A stretch of 10,266 bases of DNA from positions 1 to 10,266 of the forward strand of contig CANQCQ010000025.1 in NCBI GenBank assembly GCA_947589725.1, given 5' to 3'. The DNA is from an uncultured Bacilli bacterium. Its GTDB lineage: Bacteria > Bacillota_I > Bacilli_A > RF39 > UBA660. The notes under the pieces were generated by a model, which was not told the origin of the DNA, made no database searches, and worked only from the letters and a program-made list of their open reading frames with translations. The position numbers and the translations under genes are program-made. Of this stretch, positions 6,332 to 10,266 are shown piece after piece (positions within the stretch are counted from its first letter, which is position 1; the number at the start of each line of letters is the position of its first letter).

Positions 6332-7954
6332 ATGAAAATAAAAATAAATGGTATTTTTGGAAAATATAGTCATGAAGTAGATTTATCTTTAAAATGTGTT
6401 ATTTTAATAGGAGAAAATGGTATTGGTAAAAGTACAACTATGAATATAATTCATAATATTTTAAATGGTAAATTTGAAGAACTTCCTAAATATTCTTTTT
6501 CTTCAATTGATATAATTAGTGATAATAATACTATTCATTTAGATTATGCAGACCTATTTCCAACTATTGATAAATTAATAGAATTAAATAAAGAAGATAT
6601 TAATAATAGTCTAAGTGATTTATCTGATGCAATGTCTATAATACAAAGTAATAAACAAATACACAATGAATTAATAAGATCATATATATTAAATCAAGTA
6701 GATGCTGATAACTGGCCTAGTAAAATTAAAAAAGTTTTATTAAGTAATAATTCGAATTATGCAAATAATTTAAAAAGTTTTACTATACTATTTAATTATT
6801 TATTTAGGAAAGATTGCACTATAGGTGAATATAACGGTATTACTTATTATAATAATAGTACTTTCTCTAATAATTCAATGTATAAAGATATTTATCTAAT
6901 GTTAAAAGATAGATTAAAAAGAGCTCTTAAAATATCAATGTTTAATAAAGTTAGTATTGATAATAGAATATATAATGTTAGTCCTACGGAGTTTATTACT
7001 ATTAATAAAGAATGTAGTGCCTTAGGAGATGAATATAATAAGTTCTTAGAAAATAATGAAATTTATCAAAAAAGAATAAAAACAGCTCAAACTTTAGGAA
7101 TAGATGTTAAAGAAACTGATAAATGGTTTAATAATGATAATCTAGAGTATGAAATGTTACCTTTATTTAAGAAACTATTTTCTAAATTTAGTGTTGATGA
7201 AGTTAATTCTTGGACTAATATCATTAAATGGAAATATGATGTTTATAAAGATATTTTGGATAATGGAGTTCTAAATGTTTCTAAACTTCTTCTTAGTAAT
7301 TTTTATTCTCAAGATATGATATTAGAATTTACTCATGATTATTATGAAATGATTAAAAAAGCAGTAAATCATGAATATAGTGATGAAGAACTTGAATTAA
7401 AAAAATATTATGATGATTATGAGACTTTAACAAAAGTAAAATTATTTTTAATGCCATTAATTCCAATAAATTCTCCTTTTTCTAATTTTGCTTTTAAAAC
7501 GGAAATTGATAAATATGAAGATAAGGCTTTTAATAAGTTTTTGCTTGATCATTTAGATAAATATGTAAATTATGAATGTCCTAAAATAAAGAAACTTAAT
7601 GATTTATTTTCTAAATATTTTAAAAATAAAAAGATATATTGTTCTCCTTCTAAAATAATTATTTCTATGTCTTCTGAAAAGGATTATTTAGAAGATATAG
7701 ATATTAGATTTTTATCTGAAGGTGAAAAAAGAATAATTATTCTTTTCTTAGTAAGTGTTTTAAATGAAAATAATACCTTATTAATAGATGAACCTGAGAC
7801 ATCTCTTTCAATTACATGGCAAGAAAGTTTAATAAATGATTTATTAAATAGTAGTACTTTTAATAATTTAATCGTTGCTACTCAATCTCCTTATATAGTT
7901 CAGGATAATAATTTATTAGATTATCTTGAATGTTTGTTAGGAGATGATGAATAA
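6332..7954 (+). CDS. AAA/ABC-type ATPase, AriA-like component of a PARIS-type defence pair
   Basis: A 540-residue protein from ATG 6332, placed 6 nt after AGAGAGGTG. A GTG at 6323 is in frame but is part of that ribosome site. It has the split nucleotide-binding fold of the RecF/SMC/OLD-like ATPases. Walker A is GENGIGKST (27-35). A long, mostly helical, Asn/Lys-rich insertion follows (about 45-455). Then come the ABC signature LSEGEKRI (461-468), Walker B LLIDEPETSL (483-492, Asp486/Glu487) and the switch motif VATQSP (515-520), where Gln518 takes the place of the commoner His. The DUF4435 gene begins on the last base of its stop codon (TAATG), so the two proteins are made together. An AAA ATPase coupled to DUF4435 is the make-up of PARIS. 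There AriA oligomerises, senses a phage anti-restriction protein and releases the AriB nuclease (established for characterised PARIS; inferred here). Other ATPase/Toprim systems (OLD- or Gabija-like) are the main alternative, but the nuclease partner here is not of those types. Confidence 0.8.
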   Translation: MKIKINGIFGKYSHEVDLSLKCVILIGENGIGKSTTMNIIHNILNGKFEELPKYSFSSIDIISDNNTIHLDYADLFPTIDKLIELNKEDINNSLSDLSDAMSIIQSNKQIHNELIRSYILNQVDADNWPSKIKKVLLSNNSNYANNLKSFTILFNYLFRKDCTIGEYNGITYYNNSTFSNNSMYKDIYLMLKDRLKRALKISMFNKVSIDNRIYNVSPTEFITINKECSALGDEYNKFLENNEIYQKRIKTAQTLGIDVKETDKWFNNDNLEYEMLPLFKKLFSKFSVDEVNSWTNIIKWKYDVYKDILDNGVLNVSKLLLSNFYSQDMILEFTHDYYEMIKKAVNHEYSDEELELKKYYDDYETLTKVKLFLMPLIPINSPFSNFAFKTEIDKYEDKAFNKFLLDHLDKYVNYECPKIKKLNDLFSKYFKNKKIYCSPSKIIISMSSEKDYLEDIDIRFLSEGEKRIIILFLVSVLNENNTLLIDEPETSLSITWQESLINDLLNSSTFNNLIVATQSPYIVQDNNLLDYLECLLGDDE

Positions 7955-8853
7955 TGGGATTTGAACAAACTTTTAGAAATGGAATACAAAATCAACCACA
8001 GTCTTCATTAATTTATAAGTTTAGTCAAACTATTAATTATATTGAAGATGGAAAATATTGTTGTTTTGTTGAAGGAAAAACTGATCCTAAATTTTATTCT
8101 AATTTAAAGAACAAAGTATTTTCAAATATAAGTAATTACTTATTTGCTAAATACTTAGAAAATAGTGAAGAGCTTCTAGGTAAATCTGCTGTTATTCAGT
8201 CTTATAATTATATTGCTACTAAAGTATCAAATAAGTTAGATAAATGTATTTTTATAGTTGATCATGATTATTCTGGATTAGATAATTATAAAGTTGTCAA
8301 CAAAAATGCCATTTCCATAACAAAGCCTTATGCTTTTGAAAATTATTTTTTAGAAGATAGGAATGTTAAATTAATATTTGATTATTATAATATTAGTTAT
8401 GATTATGATAACTTTTCTAATTTAGTTGATAAGTTTGTTGCTGATATAGATGATTATAATAGATTAAAAAGTGCAACGACGGCTTATACTAATACAAATA
8501 TTAATAATTCTTTAGTTGTAATTCCAAATATTTATAAAGATCAATTAAGAGATATTTTCTATTTTGATTTTAAAAAAGATCCATATTTCTACATAGATAG
8601 AATGAATCGTGAAGTAGAGAATATGAAAAAATATGTTAAAAATTCTGTTGGTGCTAATAACTATTATAAATATACTTCTATTAATTTTTCTAATAAAAGA
8701 GAATGGATTAAGGGACATATAATATTTGATTTTTTAAGAGTTTATTTAAAACAAATTCATAATATAAATATTTTTAAAAATTATAATGAAATTGTTAATA
8801 ATATGGATGTTGATATTATCATAAAAGATGGTAATGGTAAGAAAATAAGTTAA
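7954..8853 (+). CDS. DUF4435 Toprim-like protein, AriB-like effector of a PARIS-type pair
   Basis: A 299-residue protein starting at ATG 7954 within the TAA of the ATPase gene. DUF4435 landmarks are easy to see. An N-terminal strand ends in FVEGKTDPKFY (38-48), whose Glu40 matches the catalytic Glu of Toprim nucleases. A second strand ends in CIFIVDHDYSG (98-108), with the Toprim DxD pair Asp103/Asp105. Then comes the ITKPYAFENYFLE segment (122-134) and, near the end, the basic helix GHIIFDFLRVYL (254-265). The length is that of typical AriB. In characterised PARIS, AriB is held inactive by AriA and, on release, cleaves host tRNA to stop phage growth by shutting down translation (family knowledge). 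The same toxic role is inferred here. All visible catalytic residues are present, with no frameshift or truncation. A bidirectional terminator follows. Confidence 0.8.
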   Translation: MGFEQTFRNGIQNQPQSSLIYKFSQTINYIEDGKYCCFVEGKTDPKFYSNLKNKVFSNISNYLFAKYLENSEELLGKSAVIQSYNYIATKVSNKLDKCIFIVDHDYSGLDNYKVVNKNAISITKPYAFENYFLEDRNVKLIFDYYNISYDYDNFSNLVDKFVADIDDYNRLKSATTAYTNTNINNSLVVIPNIYKDQLRDIFYFDFKKDPYFYIDRMNREVENMKKYVKNSVGANNYYKYTSINFSNKREWIKGHIIFDFLRVYLKQIHNINIFKNYNEIVNNMDVDIIIKDGNGKKIS

Positions 8854-8886
8854 AAAAAATAGCGATTGATTCGCTATTTTATTTTT
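8852..8886. terminator. Bidirectional terminator between the PARIS-like operon and tRNA-His
   Basis: A perfect 10-bp stem, AAAATAGCGA (8856-8865) with TCGCTATTTT (8871-8880), closes the loop TTGAT. On the plus strand it is followed by TTTTATTTTT. On the minus strand the A-run 8852-8859 gives a T-tract. It can therefore end both the DUF4435 gene and the convergent tRNA. Confidence 0.8.
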
Positions 8887-8889
8887 ATA

Positions 8890-8966
8890 TGGGGCGTCAT
8901 AAGAGGATCGAACTCTTGCATACTAGTGCCACAAACTAGCGTGTTAACCACTTCACCAATGGCGCC
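8890..8966 (-). tRNA. tRNA-His (anticodon GTG), CCA encoded, with an acceptor-stem C-A mismatch
   Basis: The minus strand folds into a full cloverleaf of 77 nt including G-1 and CCA. The D stem is GTG/CAC with loop AAGTGGTTAA. The anticodon stem CTAGT/ACTAG has loop TTGTGGC (anticodon GTG). The variable loop is TATGC, and the T stem AAGAG/CTCTT has loop TTCGATC. The extra 5' G (8966) facing C73 (8893) is the histidine identity element. The acceptor stem GCGCCAT against ATGACGC pairs at six of seven positions; C4 (8962) faces A69 (8897). It is transcribed toward the PARIS-like operon and ends in the shared terminator. Confidence 0.95.
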
Positions 8967-8984
8967 ATTTCGTTTGACTTTTTT

Positions 8985-9013
8985 ATTTTATTATAAAATA
9001 TTATAAAAATCAA
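8985..9013 (-). promoter_or_regulatory. Candidate sigma-A promoter of tRNA-His
   Basis: On the minus strand TTGATT (9013-9008) is separated by 17 bp from TAAAAT (8990-8985), with an alternative TATAAT at 8995-8990. The tRNA 5' end is about 19 bp downstream of the -10. The region is very AT-rich, so chance matches are easy. Confidence 0.4.
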
Positions 9014-9037
9014 GGCTTTTTTAGAAATTGGGCTAAT

Positions 9038-9069
9038 GTCTATACGTTAAATATTTAAAGACATAAATT
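9038..9069 (+). promoter_or_regulatory. Candidate sporulation (sigma-E-like) promoter of the cotJ operon
   Basis: CATAAATT (9062-9069) resembles the sigma-E -10 CATACAnT, and GTCTATAC (9038-9045) resembles its -35. The spacer is a base or two longer than the usual 14-15. The Bacillus cotJ operon is known to be sigma-E dependent, and no good sigma-A promoter is seen here. The position is about 20 nt before ATG 9089. Confidence 0.25.
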
Positions 9070-9088
9070 AAAAAGAAGGGAGATTATT

Positions 9089-9481
9089 ATGAATTATAAT
9101 TATTATATGAACAATGATGATTTTAAATTATTTAGTCCTGAACAAGGATATAATTTAGGAAATATGTTTCAAAACTTATATGATCAATATAAAAACTATA
9201 GACCAGAACCTTTAAAGGCTAGTAATAATAAAGAAAAAAGTTATTTAGAATTATCACGTATATCATTTGCTATGCATGAGATGAATTTATATTTAGATAT
9301 TCATCCAGAAGATAAAAAAGTTTTAAAACTATTTAATGATTATAGAAAAATGTTTGTAGAATTACAAAAAGATTATGAAGAAAAATATGGTCCTTTAACT
9401 GTATGTAGTGAATCTTTGGAAAAAAGTCCATTTATGTGGGAAAAAGATGCATGGCCATGGGAGGAGGATATTAATGTTTAG
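9089..9481 (+). CDS. cotJB: Spore coat protein, probable CotJA-CotJB fusion
   Basis: A 130-residue protein with the ribosome site GAAGGGAG (9075-9082) 6 nt before ATG 9089. Residues about 51-125 are CotJB: SRISFAMHEMNLYLDIHPED (56-75), the helix ending in DYEEKYGPLT (95-104) and the Trp/Pro-rich end WEKDAWPWE (117-125). Residues about 10-42 (FKLFSPEQGYNLGNMFQNLY, 12-31, then DQYKNYRPEPL) look like the core of CotJA, which is normally a separate gene upstream of cotJB. No separate cotJA precedes it: the upstream 120 bp is promoter sequence and then the tRNA. CotJA/B/C are coat components assembled on the forespore in the mother cell; CotJB is thought to help bring CotJC into the coat. It overlaps the next gene by 8 nt, so translation is coupled. 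The CotJB assignment is firm; the fusion reading is likely but inferred. Confidence 0.85.
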   Translation: MNYNYYMNNDDFKLFSPEQGYNLGNMFQNLYDQYKNYRPEPLKASNNKEKSYLELSRISFAMHEMNLYLDIHPEDKKVLKLFNDYRKMFVELQKDYEEKYGPLTVCSESLEKSPFMWEKDAWPWEEDINV

Positions 9482-10199
9482 TTATCAAAAGAGATTGCAA
9501 TTTCCAGTTAATATTAAAAGAAAAGATGTTAAAATGGCTAAACTTTTAGTTACTCAATATGGTGGTGCTAATGGGGAACTTGCAGCTGCTTTAAGATATT
9601 TAAATCAAAGAACAAGTATGCCTGATAATAGAGGAAGAGCTTTGCTTACTGATATAGGTACTGAAGAATTAGGACATGTAGAAATGTTACAAACTATGAT
9701 TCATCAATTAATAAAAGGGGCAAGTATTGAAGAATTAAAAGCAGCAGGTTTAGATCCTCATTATGCAGAACATGGTAAAGGTTTATATCCAACTGATGCT
9801 AATGGAGTACCATTTACTATTACTTATGTTTCTGCAACAGGAGATCCACTAGCTGATTTATATGAAGATATGGCTGCTGAACAAAAAGCAAGAGCAGTTT
9901 ATGAAAATTTAATAGATCTTACTACAGATCCTGATGTACTACAACCTCTATTATGGTTAAGACAAAGAGAAATAGTCCATTTCAATAGATTTAAAGAATT
10001 ATTTGAAATTTATAATAGAGAATTAAAAGAAAAAAATAATAATTTTAATACTAAGGACATAAAAGTTAATAATGATTTTAATAACTTAAGTAATATGAAT
10101 AATTCAATTAATACACCAAGTAGTTTAGATATTACTAATGGATTACTTGATAATATGAATTTAGATTTTAATAATATTTTAATGAGAAGAATGGCTTAA
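9474..10199 (+). CDS. cotJC: Spore coat protein CotJC, manganese catalase family, with Asn-rich C-terminal extension
   Basis: A 241-residue protein. ATG 9474 is preceded at 6 nt by GGGAGGAGG (9459-9467), which lies inside cotJB. Upstream in-frame ATGs such as 9408 sit in the cotJB coding region without a ribosome site and are rejected. Residues 1-184 form the ferritin-like four-helix domain of dimanganese catalases, with all five expected metal ligands: Glu35 (GGANGELAAALRY), Glu65 and His68 (TEELGHVE), Glu136 (DMAAEQKARAVYENL) and His169 (LRQREIVHFNRF). By family it decomposes hydrogen peroxide and is packed in the spore coat. The Bacillus protein is about 189 residues. Here a tail of about 55 residues (186-241), rich in Asn, Ser and Leu and low in complexity, follows and ends in NNILMRRMA. 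The frame is continuous, so the tail is real in this sequence; its function is unknown. No clear terminator is seen before the window end. Confidence 0.92.
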   Translation: MFSYQKRLQFPVNIKRKDVKMAKLLVTQYGGANGELAAALRYLNQRTSMPDNRGRALLTDIGTEELGHVEMLQTMIHQLIKGASIEELKAAGLDPHYAEHGKGLYPTDANGVPFTITYVSATGDPLADLYEDMAAEQKARAVYENLIDLTTDPDVLQPLLWLRQREIVHFNRFKELFEIYNRELKEKNNNFNTKDIKVNNDFNNLSNMNNSINTPSSLDITNGLLDNMNLDFNNILMRRMA

Positions 10200-10202
10200 T
10201 TG

Positions 10203-10242
10203 AAAAGTGAATGTCCACTTTGCTTAAGTTACGTCCACTTTT
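10203..10242. repeat. Short direct and inverted repeats, possible insertion-sequence edge
   Basis: GTCCACTTT occurs at 10213-10221 and 10233-10241, 20 bp apart, each followed shortly by TTAAG. AAAAGTG (10203-10209) is an inverted copy of CACTTTT (10236-10242). The block starts 3 nt after the cotJC stop and continues toward the window edge. Repeated GTCCA-type motifs of this kind are seen at the ends of some IS21-like elements. No transposase is in view. Confidence 0.35.
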
Positions 10243-10266
10243 AAGATAAAAATCTACAATTGTGAT

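Noticed and set aside
9408..9473. Start of cotJC at ATG 9408
   Set aside because: It would add 22 residues read out of frame through the cotJB coding region. ATG 9474 has a strong GGGAGGAGG site and matches the family N terminus.
1..10266. CRISPR array, riboswitch or rRNA
   Set aside because: No regularly spaced long repeats, no conserved aptamer-like leader and no rRNA-like stretch were seen; the leaders are too short for known riboswitches.

Overview
This is a very AT-rich window (strongly A/T-biased third codon positions, standard stop codons, strong AGGAG-type Shine-Dalgarno sites). The cotJ-type spore-coat operon at the right end indicates a spore-forming, or ancestrally spore-forming, member of the Bacillota. 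The low GC, the glycine-rich and beta-helix surface proteins and the short leaders suggest an uncultured host-associated lineage (Bacilli/Erysipelotrichia-like or a low-GC Clostridia). The lineage is an inference from style, not from a marker gene.

Layout, left to right. The 3' end of a glycine-rich surface-type protein (1-629) closes on a hairpin terminator. A Bax-inhibitor-1/TMBIM-family membrane protein (728-1372) follows with its own terminator. Next is a seven-helix sensor histidine-kinase-like protein (1499-2968) whose ATP-binding domain looks intact but whose phospho-accepting His is Ser. Then comes an XRE-type DNA-binding domain fused to five membrane helices and an extracytoplasmic tail (3114-4472), preceded by three CAAC motifs phased at exactly 21 bp. 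A secreted, membrane-anchored, beta-helix-like protein with a GTG start (4558-6249) has a good sigma-A promoter and a terminator.

A two-gene operon (6332-8853) encodes an AAA/ABC-type ATPase overlapping by one base with a DUF4435 (Toprim-like) protein. This is the architecture of the PARIS anti-phage system (AriA + AriB). It lies between a terminator on its left and a bidirectional terminator on its right that it shares with a convergent tRNA-His(GTG) gene (8890-8966, minus strand). That tRNA has an unusual C-A mismatch in its acceptor stem.

The right end is a spore-coat operon: a small protein that looks like a CotJA-CotJB fusion (9089-9481), translationally coupled to a CotJC/manganese-catalase protein (9474-10199) with an extra Asn-rich tail. 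The last 65 bases carry a 20-bp-spaced GTCCACTTT direct repeat that could be the edge of an insertion sequence.

Most genes left of the tRNA sit in single-gene units with short leaders, so the left part reads as unlinked envelope and regulatory genes. The only clear multi-gene units are the PARIS-like pair and the cotJ operon. The best candidate for a biologically interesting system is the PARIS-like pair beside a tRNA gene; the degenerate kinase and the membrane XRE protein come next.
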